A program made the position numbers and the translations under genes. From Neotamlana nanhaiensis (GTDB lineage Bacteria; Bacteroidota; Bacteroidia; Flavobacteriales; Flavobacteriaceae), in NCBI RefSeq assembly GCF_000943555.1, contig NZ_JTDV01000001.1, positions 496,001 to 560,000 on the forward strand: a stretch of 64,000 nucleotides of DNA, in the 5' to 3' direction. The stretch's first letter is position 1. Each line of letters begins with the position of its first letter. This document shows positions 48,601 through 56,512 of the stretch, piece after piece. Below the pieces are notes generated by a model. That model saw nothing but the letters and a program-made list of their open reading frames with translations. It did no database searches and was not told the origin of the DNA.

Positions 48601-50208
48601 ATGGAATATTTAGTAAAAGTGAGTGCTGTTATTGCTATTTTTTATCTGTGTTATTTACTGTTTTTACAACGGGATACCTTTTTTAAACAAAACCGATGGT
48701 ATTTACTTTTGGGTTTAATGGCGTCGTTTTTAGTGCCTATGTACGTTGTAAAAGATTATGTAACAGTTACCGCCTTACAAATTACAGGTTTTAAATCTTC
48801 CCAAACTGTTAATGAGACGATGCAAAATGGTTTAGACACTACCAACCTTATATTTTACTTATACCTTATAGGTGTCGTGTTTTTTTTGGTTAGATTTATT
48901 TTTCAAATTTCTACATTATTTAAACTTATTTTCCAAAGTAAAAGGCAAAAATTGGCCAAATATACGTTTGTAGAAACTAACAGCCACATCGCACCTTTCT
49001 CCTTTTTTAATTGGATTGTTTACAACCCAAAACAATTTAATGATGCCGAGTTAAAACAAATTATTAACCACGAAAAAATTCATGCGAAGCAATACCATAG
49101 TATTGATGTACTTTTAACTCAAATAGCATGTATAGTGCTTTGGTTTAACCCAGTTATATGGCTATACAACAAACAATTGAAGCAAAATTTAGAGTTTTTA
49201 GCAGATTACAATGCAATTAAAGCATCGCACTGCAAAAAACATTACCAATACACATTACTTAAAACAAGTTTGCCAAATCATCAATTGGCTTTAAGTAATG
49301 CATTTTATAATTCATTAATCAAAAAACGAATCGTTATGTTACACAAATCAAAATCAAAAAACATCAATTTAATTAAGTTTACTTTTGTACTGCCTTTATT
49401 GGCTCTATTTTTAATGAGCTTTAATACCGAAACTGTTTACATTGAACAAGACAACTTAAATTTAGCTGAAATTAACGTAAAGAATACAATTACGGTAATT
49501 ATCTCGAAATCGAACACAGAAGCAGAATTACAAAATATTAAAAGCAAACTCCAAAATATGGGGCTTAACTTAAAGTTTAAAACTATTAAACGAAATAGCT
49601 CTGGTGATATTACTACCATAAAAATTGAAGCTAATTCTAAAAACTCTAAGGCCAATTACAATATAAAAAAAGATACCGGCATAACCCCAATACAAATTAC
49701 CTTTAATAAAGATGAAGATACCATAAACATTGGTGCTGCAACAGCTCAAGAAAAGGTTGTTAAAATAGTATATAACACTCCAGATTCTACATCTACTAAA
49801 AAAATTAGCACATATAGTTATACCGTTTCAGATAAAGACAAAGACAACGAATTAATTATAAATAATAACAATCAGGAAATTAGAGTAGTACAAATTGGAA
49901 ATGGTGAGGTAGTTAAAGTAACTCCTGAATCTAAAATAATTACCTCTGACGAAATTAAGATAATAAACAAAGATGAAATTAAGATAATTAACACCGATGA
50001 TCCTCAAAAAAAAGAAATGCTTTTTATTAACACTAACAACGAAAACCCTATTTACGTGGTAGACGGAGAAATAATTAGTAAAACGGATATGTCTCAGTTA
50101 TTACCAGAAAACATACAAGAAATTAAAGTGTTAAAAGGAGATAAAGCCATCGAGACCTATGGCGCTAAGGGTAAAAATGGTGTTATTATTATAGAAACCA
50201 AAAAGTAA
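48601..50208 (+). CDS. BlaR1-like M56 metallopeptidase with C-terminal TonB-plug-like domain
   Basis: This 535-residue protein has membrane helices at about 1-20, 30-50, 80-100 and 265-280, and the zinc motif HEKIH (INHEKIHAKQYH) with a downstream glutamate in NLEFLADYNA. The periplasmic C-terminus is not a penicillin-binding domain as in BlaR1. Instead it ends with IYVVDGEIISK, ENIQEIKVLKGDKA and KNGVIIIETKK, the plug motif of TonB-dependent receptors. It should cleave or release the BlaI repressor on an envelope signal. It follows blaI by 1 nt. Confidence 0.92.
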   Translation: MEYLVKVSAVIAIFYLCYLLFLQRDTFFKQNRWYLLLGLMASFLVPMYVVKDYVTVTALQITGFKSSQTVNETMQNGLDTTNLIFYLYLIGVVFFLVRFIFQISTLFKLIFQSKRQKLAKYTFVETNSHIAPFSFFNWIVYNPKQFNDAELKQIINHEKIHAKQYHSIDVLLTQIACIVLWFNPVIWLYNKQLKQNLEFLADYNAIKASHCKKHYQYTLLKTSLPNHQLALSNAFYNSLIKKRIVMLHKSKSKNINLIKFTFVLPLLALFLMSFNTETVYIEQDNLNLAEINVKNTITVIISKSNTEAELQNIKSKLQNMGLNLKFKTIKRNSSGDITTIKIEANSKNSKANYNIKKDTGITPIQITFNKDEDTINIGAATAQEKVVKIVYNTPDSTSTKKISTYSYTVSDKDKDNELIINNNNQEIRVVQIGNGEVVKVTPESKIITSDEIKIINKDEIKIINTDDPQKKEMLFINTNNENPIYVVDGEIISKTDMSQLLPENIQEIKVLKGDKAIETYGAKGKNGVIIIETKK

Positions 50209-50226
50209 AAGAATAACGCTTTACAT

Positions 50227-50327
50227 AGAGGCTGTCTAAAAAGTCATATTTTTTGTCAATCTGAACTTGTTTCAGATTCTGAAATGAATTCAGAACGACA
50301 GATTTTACACTTTTTTAAACGGCCTCT
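50227..50327. repeat. dispersed palindromic repeat R3 (MITE-like)
   Basis: It starts AGAGGCTGTCTAAAAAG and ends with GGCCTCT. The left inner arm matches the R1 arm (TGTCAATCTGAACTTGTTTC). The right arm is the reverse complement of the R2-type arm (CTGAAATGAATTCAGAA), so it is a mosaic. It lies between the M56 gene and the Crp/Fnr regulator. Confidence 0.82.
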
Positions 50328-50347
50328 TCTGTTTAAACTAAAAATTA

Positions 50348-50392
50348 TGTAACCCTTGTTACACTTGTTAATTATTTAAAGTCTTAATTTTA
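50348..50392 (+). promoter_or_regulatory. Crp/Fnr-type operator and promoter, site 1 (regulator gene)
   Basis: TGTAAC-CCTT-GTTACA (50348-50363) is a perfect palindrome. Twenty-one nt later TAATTTTA (50385-50392) stands where a -7 TAnnTTTG belongs. The regulator ATG is at 50411, so the site suggests autoregulation. There is no good -33 element, as expected for a promoter needing an activator. Confidence 0.75.
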
Positions 50393-50410
50393 TAGTCACA
50401 ATTAAGCGTT

Positions 50411-51040
50411 ATGATTCAAGAATTAAAAAATAATTACGGCCATTTATTTGAAAACGATTTACTAACCGAAATAAACCAAGTAGGCACCTTTAAAGAAGTG
50501 CCAGAAGGTTTTAAAATGATAAACATTGGTGAATATGTAAAATCTATGCCGCTTTTAATTTCAGGCGCCATTAAAATTTTACGTGAAGACAATGATGGCG
50601 ACGAACTCCTACTCTATTTTCTTGAAAAAGGCGACACTTGTGCCATGACGCTTACCTGCTGCTTAGGGCAAACCAAAAGTGAAATAAAAGCTATAGTAGA
50701 AACCGATGCTAAACTCATAATGATTCCTATTCAGAAAATGGAAGAATGGTCGGCGAAATATAAAAGCTGGCGTAATTTTGTTTTTGAAAGCTACCATAAC
50801 CGACTTAATGAAATGCTCGATACTATTGATAGTATTGCCTTTTTAAAAATGGACGAACGTTTGCTTAAATATTTAAATGAAAAAGCGCGAGTTTCAGAAG
50901 ATGGTATCATAAAAAATACTCACCAAGAAATAGCCTACGAATTACATACCTCTCGCGTAGTGATTTCCCGACTTTTAAAAAAGCTTGAAAACTTAGGAGA
51001 AATTAAATTGCATCGAAATTATATCACGCTGGTAAAATAA
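50411..51040 (+). CDS. Crp/Fnr-family transcriptional regulator
   Basis: This 209-residue regulator has an N-terminal cyclic-nucleotide-binding-type beta roll (about 20-120) and a C-terminal helix-turn-helix (THQEIAYELHTSRVVISRLLK). The roll lacks typical cAMP-contact residues. It has three close cysteines, C77, C83 and C84 (GDTCAMTLTCCLG), that could sense a reactive sulfur or redox signal. Its gene and three sulfur-related units downstream share the same palindrome, so it is their likely regulator. It is probably an activator, because the palindromes sit about 43 nt before the inferred transcription starts. Confidence 0.93.
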   Translation: MIQELKNNYGHLFENDLLTEINQVGTFKEVPEGFKMINIGEYVKSMPLLISGAIKILREDNDGDELLLYFLEKGDTCAMTLTCCLGQTKSEIKAIVETDAKLIMIPIQKMEEWSAKYKSWRNFVFESYHNRLNEMLDTIDSIAFLKMDERLLKYLNEKARVSEDGIIKNTHQEIAYELHTSRVVISRLLKKLENLGEIKLHRNYITLVK

Positions 51041-51045
51041 AACGG

Positions 51046-51170
51046 CATCGCGAAGCACGAAGCGATCTGTTTATTACCAATCTTGCGCTCGCTAAGGCAC
51101 AAAGACACAAAGGCAATTTCTTGGAAGTGAAAGTTATTTAGTTCCGTCATCGCGAGATACGAAGCAATCT
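51046..51170. repeat. remnant dispersed repeats between the regulator and TauE genes
   Basis: Two copies of a 23-nt motif of the form CATCGCGA-nnn-ACGAAGC-R-ATCT are at 51046-51068 and 51148-51170. Between them is TTGCGCTCGCTAAGGCACAAAGACACAAAGG-type sequence (about 51082-51114). These are familiar intergenic repeat motifs in flavobacteria and do not encode protein. Confidence 0.65.
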
Positions 51171-51257
51171 TTATTAATAAAAAAATAATTATAATTCTCC
51201 CGACTCCGCACTTCAATTTTCCAACTCTCAACAAAAAATTAAAAACTTCCATTGCTA

Positions 51258-51302
51258 TGTAACCAATGTTACTGCACAGGTATAAAACCACGTATACTTT
51301 TG
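51258..51302 (+). promoter_or_regulatory. Crp/Fnr-type operator and promoter, site 2 (TauE/SafE gene)
   Basis: TGTAAC-CAAT-GTTACT (51258-51273) is followed after exactly 21 nt by TACTTTTG (51295-51302), a full TAnnTTTG match. The ATG is at 51317. No TTG lies at the -33 distance. Confidence 0.78.
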
Positions 51303-51316
51303 CTAAAAAGATAAAC

Positions 51317-52126
51317 ATGGATGTTTTAAATATATTTGGCTACGTTGGTGCTTTTATAATAGGTATTTCCCTTGGATTAATTGGTGGTGGCGGTTCTATT
51401 TTAGCCGTACCGGTATTAGCTTACCTGTTCGCAATAAACGAAAAAGTTGCCACGGCATATTCGCTTTTTATTGTTGGTGCAAGCGCTTTAATTGGTGGCA
51501 TAAAACAACATTTTAAAGGTTATGTCGACTGGCGAACGGCTTTAGTCTTCGGGCTACCAGCTATTGTTGGCGTAACCATTGTTAGACATTATGTGGTTCC
51601 TGCTTTACCCGATGTAATTTTTAGTATTGGTAATTTTAATTTTACACGCCGTATGGCTATGTTCGGGCTTTTTGCAGCATTAATGATTCCGGCAGCGTTT
51701 TCAATGCTAAAAAATAAAGAAACCATAGTTGTTACTGGGCAAGTAACTTACAATTATCCCTTAATTTTATTAGAAGGCCTAATTGTTGGTAGTATTACAG
51801 GACTCATTGGTGCTGGCGGCGGTTTTTTAATAATTCCTGCATTGGTTATTTTAGCTAACGTAGAAATGAAAGTTGCCGTAGCAACCTCTTTAATTATCAT
51901 CGCTTTTAAATCGCTCATGGGATTCTTTTTAGGAGACGCTTTAACCATGGCTATTAATTGGAACTTTTTAATGCTTTTTACCTTACTGTCGTTTATTGGT
52001 ATCTTTTTTGGAAGCTTTTTAAGCAATTTTATAGATGGTAATAAACTAAAAAAAGGCTTCGGCTATTTTATTTTTGTAATGGCATTCTTTATTTTTTACA
52101 TGGAGTTTTTTACGCCAAAAATTTAA
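51317..52126 (+). CDS. TauE/SafE-family anion exporter
   Basis: This 269-residue membrane protein has about eight helices and the two TauE/SafE repeat motifs: ISLGLIGGGGSILAVP in the first half and SITGLIGAGGGFLIIPA in the second. The family exports sulfite, sulfoacetate or related sulfur anions. The start MDVLNIFGYVGAF at 51317 is preferred because an ATG at 51266 would overlap the operator. It is the first transporter of the sulfur regulon. Confidence 0.93.
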   Translation: MDVLNIFGYVGAFIIGISLGLIGGGGSILAVPVLAYLFAINEKVATAYSLFIVGASALIGGIKQHFKGYVDWRTALVFGLPAIVGVTIVRHYVVPALPDVIFSIGNFNFTRRMAMFGLFAALMIPAAFSMLKNKETIVVTGQVTYNYPLILLEGLIVGSITGLIGAGGGFLIIPALVILANVEMKVAVATSLIIIAFKSLMGFFLGDALTMAINWNFLMLFTLLSFIGIFFGSFLSNFIDGNKLKKGFGYFIFVMAFFIFYMEFFTPKI

Positions 52127-52136
52127 AACCCCAATA

Positions 52137-52181
52137 AGTAACCTTTGTTACCATAAAAACAAAACACTATTAGTAATTTTA
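52137..52181 (+). promoter_or_regulatory. Crp/Fnr-type operator and promoter, site 3 (persulfide dioxygenase gene)
   Basis: AGTAAC-CTTT-GTTACC (52137-52152) is followed after exactly 21 nt by TAATTTTA (52174-52181), the same -7 sequence as in site 1. The ATG is at 52205. Confidence 0.75.
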
Positions 52182-52204
52182 CACCCTATTAAAAAATTAA
52201 TACT

Positions 52205-53614
52205 ATGAAAATAGAACAAATATACACCGGATGTTTAGCTCAAGGCGCTTATTATATTGAAAGTAATGGCGAAGTTGCTATAATAGACCCATTACGCGAG
52301 GTACAACCGTATATTGAGAAAGCAAAGAAAAACAATGCCACCATTAAGTATATTTTTGAAACGCATTTTCATGCTGATTTTGTTAGCGGCCACGTTACCT
52401 TATCAAAAGAAACTGGTGCACCAATCATTTATGGGCCTTTAGCTACTCCAAGTTTTGAAGCAATTATAGCCAAAGACAACGAAGAATTTAGATTAGGAAA
52501 CATTACTATAAAAGTATTACACACACCAGGACACACTATGGAAAGTTCCGTGTTTCTTCTTAAAGATGAAAACGGAAAAGATCATGCTATTTTTAGCGGT
52601 GACACCCTATTTTTAGGCGATGTTGGTCGACCCGATTTAGCCCAAAAAGCAGGCGAAATTACCGAAGAAGATTTGGCAGGTTATTTATTTGATAGCTTAC
52701 GAAATAAAATTATGCCTTTGGCAGATGATGTTATTGTTTATCCCGCTCATGGTGCTGGTTCGGCATGTGGTAAAAATTTAAGTAAAGACACAGTTGATAC
52801 ATTAGGCAATCAGAAAAAAACAAATTACGCTTTACGCGAAGATATGCTGAAAGCTGAATTTATTAAGGAAGTAACTCATGGTTTATTGCCTCCACCGCAA
52901 TATTTTCCTTTAAACGTAAAAATGAACAAGGAAGGATACGATGATTTTAACGAAGTGTTAAAACGTAGTGCACAGGCCTTATCTCCTAATGCTTTTGAAG
53001 CTGCTGCTAACGATACGGATGCGGTTATTTTAGATGTTCGACATCAAAATGACTTTGCTCAAGGCCATATACCACGCTCAATTTTTATTGGATTAGATGG
53101 CGGATTTGCACCATGGGTTGGCGCCTTAATTGCCGATGTAAAACAACCTATTTTATTGGTAACTCCCGATGGACGAGAAGAAGAAACCATTACCCGCTTA
53201 TCGCGTGTTGGGTTCGATCAAGTTATTGGATTTTTAGATGGTGGTTTCGAAAATTGGAAAAATGCTTCAAAAGAATATGATACTGTAAGTTCGGTAGAAG
53301 CTTCAGTTTTTAAAAATGCTTTAAATGATGGTGAAGTGCCTGTTTTTGATGTTAGAAAAGATGGCGAGTACAAATCTGAACATGTTTTAGATGCCAACCA
53401 TACACCTCTCGATTATTTAAACGAACATCTCTCAGAATTTCCAGATAAAGACACTTTTTATGTACACTGCGCAGGCGGATATCGTAGTATGATTGCTGCT
53501 TCTATTTTAAAAAGCAGAGGTATTCATAACTTAATTGATGTAAAAGGCGGATTTAAAGCCATAAAAGAAGCTGGTGTAGACGTTACAGATTATGTTTGTC
53601 CGTCAACTTTATAA
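52205..53614 (+). CDS. persulfide dioxygenase (ETHE1-like) fused to two rhodanese domains
   Basis: This 469-residue protein has an N-terminal metallo-beta-lactamase domain (about 1-240) with ETHFHADFVSGH, HTPGHTMES and SGDTLFLGDVGRPD, matching ETHE1-type persulfide dioxygenases. Two rhodanese domains follow. The first (about 265-360) lacks a catalytic cysteine (LLVTPDGREEE), while the second has C422 in HCAGGYRS. The protein would oxidise glutathione- or bacillithiol-type persulfides to sulfite and move sulfane sulfur. The next gene is another rhodanese, 9 nt away. The sulfite formed could leave through the TauE protein. Confidence 0.92.
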   Translation: MKIEQIYTGCLAQGAYYIESNGEVAIIDPLREVQPYIEKAKKNNATIKYIFETHFHADFVSGHVTLSKETGAPIIYGPLATPSFEAIIAKDNEEFRLGNITIKVLHTPGHTMESSVFLLKDENGKDHAIFSGDTLFLGDVGRPDLAQKAGEITEEDLAGYLFDSLRNKIMPLADDVIVYPAHGAGSACGKNLSKDTVDTLGNQKKTNYALREDMLKAEFIKEVTHGLLPPPQYFPLNVKMNKEGYDDFNEVLKRSAQALSPNAFEAAANDTDAVILDVRHQNDFAQGHIPRSIFIGLDGGFAPWVGALIADVKQPILLVTPDGREEETITRLSRVGFDQVIGFLDGGFENWKNASKEYDTVSSVEASVFKNALNDGEVPVFDVRKDGEYKSEHVLDANHTPLDYLNEHLSEFPDKDTFYVHCAGGYRSMIAASILKSRGIHNLIDVKGGFKAIKEAGVDVTDYVCPSTL

Positions 53615-53623
53615 TTAAAAACC

Positions 53624-53992
53624 ATGAAACATTTTATTGTAATTATGTCTATATTTTCATTTCTTTTTGGATGCTCACAACAGCCAAAATCTGTAACAGT
53701 ACTTGATAAATCGGAATTTAAATCAGCTATGTCATCAAATAATGTTCAACTTGTAGATGTGCGCACCGCTGTTGAATATAAATCGGGACATATAAACAAC
53801 GCCATTAATATTGATGTTTTTAATCATTCTAAGTTTATTGAAGCATTTAATAAATTAGACAAAAATAAAGCCGTTTTCGTTTATTGTCGTTCGGGAAAAC
53901 GCAGTAATAAGGCCGCCAAAAAATTGGATAGTTTGGGGTTTAAAACCATTTACGATTTAAAAGGAGGCTATTTAAATTGGATTAAAAACTAA
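53624..53992 (+). CDS. rhodanese-domain lipoprotein
   Basis: This 122-residue protein has a lipoprotein signal (MKHFIVIMSIFSFLF, lipidated C17) and one rhodanese domain with catalytic C88 in VYCRSGKRS. It handles sulfane sulfur on the periplasmic side. It follows the persulfide dioxygenase gene by 9 nt and is followed by a terminator, so the two form the operon driven from site 3. Confidence 0.92.
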   Translation: MKHFIVIMSIFSFLFGCSQQPKSVTVLDKSEFKSAMSSNNVQLVDVRTAVEYKSGHINNAINIDVFNHSKFIEAFNKLDKNKAVFVYCRSGKRSNKAAKKLDSLGFKTIYDLKGGYLNWIKN

Positions 53993-54020
53993 TTACAGAT
54001 TTTACAATATTGAAAGCTAA

Positions 54021-54059
54021 AAAACAGTCAAAAAAACATAGGATTTTGGCTGTTTTTTT
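54021..54059 (+). terminator. rho-independent terminator after the rhodanese operon
   Basis: AAAACAGTCAAAA (54021-54033) pairs with TTTTGGCTGTTTT (54044-54056), with one G-U pair, followed by T residues. It separates the rhodanese operon from cydAB. Confidence 0.82.
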
Positions 54060-54082
54060 ATGCCAAAAAATGAAGCAATACG

Positions 54083-54090
54083 TATCTTTG
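54083..54090 (+). promoter_or_regulatory. -7 promoter element of cydAB
   Basis: TATCTTTG matches TAnnTTTG and lies 25 nt before the cydA start. There is no GTAAC palindrome and no clear -33, so cydAB seems separately controlled from the surrounding sulfur genes. Confidence 0.5.
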
Positions 54091-54115
54091 TAAAACACCT
54101 AAAAAACACAATAAT

Positions 54116-55417
54116 ATGGATAATTTAGATGCAGCAAGACTGCAAATGGCGTTTACCTTAATTTTTCATATTGTTTTTGCTTGCGTAGGTATGGTTATGC
54201 CTTTTTTTATGATTGTTGCGCATAAAAAATGGCTCAATACAAGAAATCCTGTTTATTTAACTTTAACCAAATCTTGGCAGCGAGGTGTCGCTATTTTTTT
54301 TGTTACTGGCGCAGTTTCTGGCACAGCTTTATCTTTTGAACTAGGCTTACTCTGGCCTGAATTTATGAAATATGCAGGCCCCATAATAGGTATGCCGTTT
54401 TCGCTTGAAGGCGCAGCCTTTTTTATTGAAGCCATCGCACTTGGATTTTACCTGTACGGTTGGAATAAATTACCTGAAAAATTCCATTGGTTCACAGGCG
54501 TTATTATTGGAATTTCGGGAGTGGCTTCAGGAATTTTAGTGGTTGCAGCAAACGGTTGGATGAATGCGCCTTCGGGTTTCGATTATATTGATGGTAAGTT
54601 TTTAAATATCGATCCAATAAAAGCCTTTTTAAACGACGCATGGTTTACCCAAGCCTTACATATGGTTTTAGCAGCATTTACGGCTACTGGATTTGCAGTT
54701 GCTGGCATTCACGCGTTTCAAATTTATAAAAAGAGACAGGTTGAATTACATAAAAAAGCTTTTAAAATTGCGATTACATTTGCTGCTGTAGCAGCTATTT
54801 TACAACCTATAAGTGGTGATTTATCGGCTAAAGATATTGCTAAACGCCAACCAGTTAAACTCGCCGCTATGGAAGCCCATTTTGAAACAGAAAAAGGCGC
54901 ACCTCTTTTTATTGGTGGTATTGTAGATGAAGAAAACCAAGAAGTATCTTATAAAATTGAAATCCCTAAAGCTTTATCTTTTCTAGCTTTTGGAGATTTT
55001 GATGCCGAAGTTAAAGGCTTAAACGAGTTCCCAAAAGAAAATCACCCCAATGTTGCTATGGTACATTACGCCTTTCAAATTATGGTTGGTATTGGTACGT
55101 TGCTCATGTTTGCAGGTATCATTTTCTTTGTGAGCTTAAAAAAGAAAGCTTGGTGGCAAAAAAACGCGTTTTGGCTGGCTTTTGTATTATTGGCTCCTTT
55201 AGGATTTATTGCCTTAGAAGCTGGTTGGATTGTTACCGAAGTGGGACGACAACCTTGGATAATTCACAACATTATGCGCACCAAAGACGCTGTTACGCCA
55301 ATGCCTGGAATGATTTATAGTTTTTACACCTATGTAGTGCTATATACCATACTTACCATTGCTGTTACTTGGTTAATGCGTCGTCAAATTCAATTTTTAA
55401 ACGCCACAAAATTATAA
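54116..55417 (+). CDS. cydA: cytochrome bd-type quinol oxidase subunit I
   Basis: This 433-residue subunit I has about nine membrane helices and haem-ligand histidines such as H18 (LIFHIVFACVG). The QxW-type motif is EVGRQPWIIH and the quinol loop is short, so it resembles the CIO/short-Q-loop subfamily rather than the longer E. coli form. It reduces oxygen with quinol, and bd oxidases tolerate sulfide better than haem-copper oxidases. cydB begins 2 nt after the stop. Confidence 0.95.
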   Translation: MDNLDAARLQMAFTLIFHIVFACVGMVMPFFMIVAHKKWLNTRNPVYLTLTKSWQRGVAIFFVTGAVSGTALSFELGLLWPEFMKYAGPIIGMPFSLEGAAFFIEAIALGFYLYGWNKLPEKFHWFTGVIIGISGVASGILVVAANGWMNAPSGFDYIDGKFLNIDPIKAFLNDAWFTQALHMVLAAFTATGFAVAGIHAFQIYKKRQVELHKKAFKIAITFAAVAAILQPISGDLSAKDIAKRQPVKLAAMEAHFETEKGAPLFIGGIVDEENQEVSYKIEIPKALSFLAFGDFDAEVKGLNEFPKENHPNVAMVHYAFQIMVGIGTLLMFAGIIFFVSLKKKAWWQKNAFWLAFVLLAPLGFIALEAGWIVTEVGRQPWIIHNIMRTKDAVTPMPGMIYSFYTYVVLYTILTIAVTWLMRRQIQFLNATKL

Positions 55418-55419
55418 TT

Positions 55420-56439
55420 ATGCTTTACGTTGTTTTATTTTTTCTTTTCTTTTCATTATTACTCTATGTTATTTTAGCGGGAGCCGATTTTGGAGCGGGT
55501 ATTGTAGAGTTGTTTTCATCGAAAGAAAGTAGAATTATTACCAAAGGTACAGTATACCGCGTTATGGGTCCCATTTGGGAAGCTAATCATATTTGGATTA
55601 TTATAGTCATTGTTATTTTATGGATTGCATTTCCAGATTTTTACAATGTACTAACCGTGTATTTACACATACCTCTGACCCTTATTTTAATGGGAATAAC
55701 ACTTCGGGGTGTCGCTTTTGTATTTAGACATTATGATGCTTACAAAGGCCGATTGCACAAATTATATGACTGGATGTTTCGAATTTCCAGTTTGGTTACA
55801 CCCATTTTTATTGGTTTAACTTTTGGTGCCATGGTTTCTGGTAAATTAATTATTACTACCAATTATGCTTCCTATAGTTTTTATGATGTGTTTATCTCCC
55901 CTTGGTGTAATACATTTTCCTTACTAATAGGATTATTTTTTATGGCTTTATGTGCATTTCTTTCGGCAATACTTTTAATTGGTGAAGCTAAAAAAGAAGA
56001 TATTAATATGTACCTTAAAAAATCGATTGTAGCAACCATTTTAGTGGTTTTGTCTGGATTCTTCACATTAACTTATGGTTATTTAAATGATTTTGCTTTT
56101 GTAACCGATTTTATCGAAAACAGCTACTCAAACTACCTCATTTTATTATCTGGTATTTTAATTATTCCATTATTAATTAGCATAAAAAAAGGACACAAAA
56201 TAATGAGTCGTGGTTTAGCTGGCGCTCAAGTTATTTTAATTTTAACCGCGGCGTTAATAGCCCATTTTCCGCATATTATAATTACCTCAACTTCCGAGAT
56301 TGGTTTATTAGATAGTATCGCGCCAAACAGGGTAATTAATAGTTTAGGCATCGCGTTAATAATTGGTGGAACATTAATTTTACCTGGCTTGTTTCATTTA
56401 TTTAAATCTTTTAAAATAATTAAGGTTTTAGACCTTTAA
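55420..56439 (+). CDS. cydB: cytochrome bd-type quinol oxidase subunit II
   Basis: This 339-residue subunit II has about eight membrane helices, beginning MLYVVLFFLFFSLLLYVILAG. It has the family motifs LAGADFGAGIVELF and GPIWEANHIWIIIV. The start at 55420 is 2 nt after cydA; an ATG at 55369 inside cydA was rejected. No CydX-like small gene is visible behind it; instead operator site 4 follows. Confidence 0.94.
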   Translation: MLYVVLFFLFFSLLLYVILAGADFGAGIVELFSSKESRIITKGTVYRVMGPIWEANHIWIIIVIVILWIAFPDFYNVLTVYLHIPLTLILMGITLRGVAFVFRHYDAYKGRLHKLYDWMFRISSLVTPIFIGLTFGAMVSGKLIITTNYASYSFYDVFISPWCNTFSLLIGLFFMALCAFLSAILLIGEAKKEDINMYLKKSIVATILVVLSGFFTLTYGYLNDFAFVTDFIENSYSNYLILLSGILIIPLLISIKKGHKIMSRGLAGAQVILILTAALIAHFPHIIITSTSEIGLLDSIAPNRVINSLGIALIIGGTLILPGLFHLFKSFKIIKVLDL

Positions 56440-56448
56440 TTTGGGGCC

Positions 56449-56493
56449 TGTAACAATTGTTACTAACTAGTTTCAAAAATTCCCTTTAATTTG
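56449..56493 (+). promoter_or_regulatory. Crp/Fnr-type operator and promoter, site 4 (YeeE/YedE genes)
   Basis: TGTAAC-AATT-GTTACT (56449-56464) is followed after exactly 21 nt by TTAATTTG (56486-56493), one mismatch from TAnnTTTG. The ATG is at 56513. Confidence 0.75.
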
Positions 56494-56512
56494 CTAAAAA
56501 ATTATAGTTAAT

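Noticed and set aside
48240-50208. Beta-lactam resistance operon
   Set aside because: BlaI and M56 genes are present, but there is no beta-lactamase or PBP gene next to them and the sensor lacks a penicillin-binding domain.
20995-51170. Repeats as a CRISPR array
   Set aside because: Copies are far apart, palindromic and mosaic, with no regular spacers and no cas genes.
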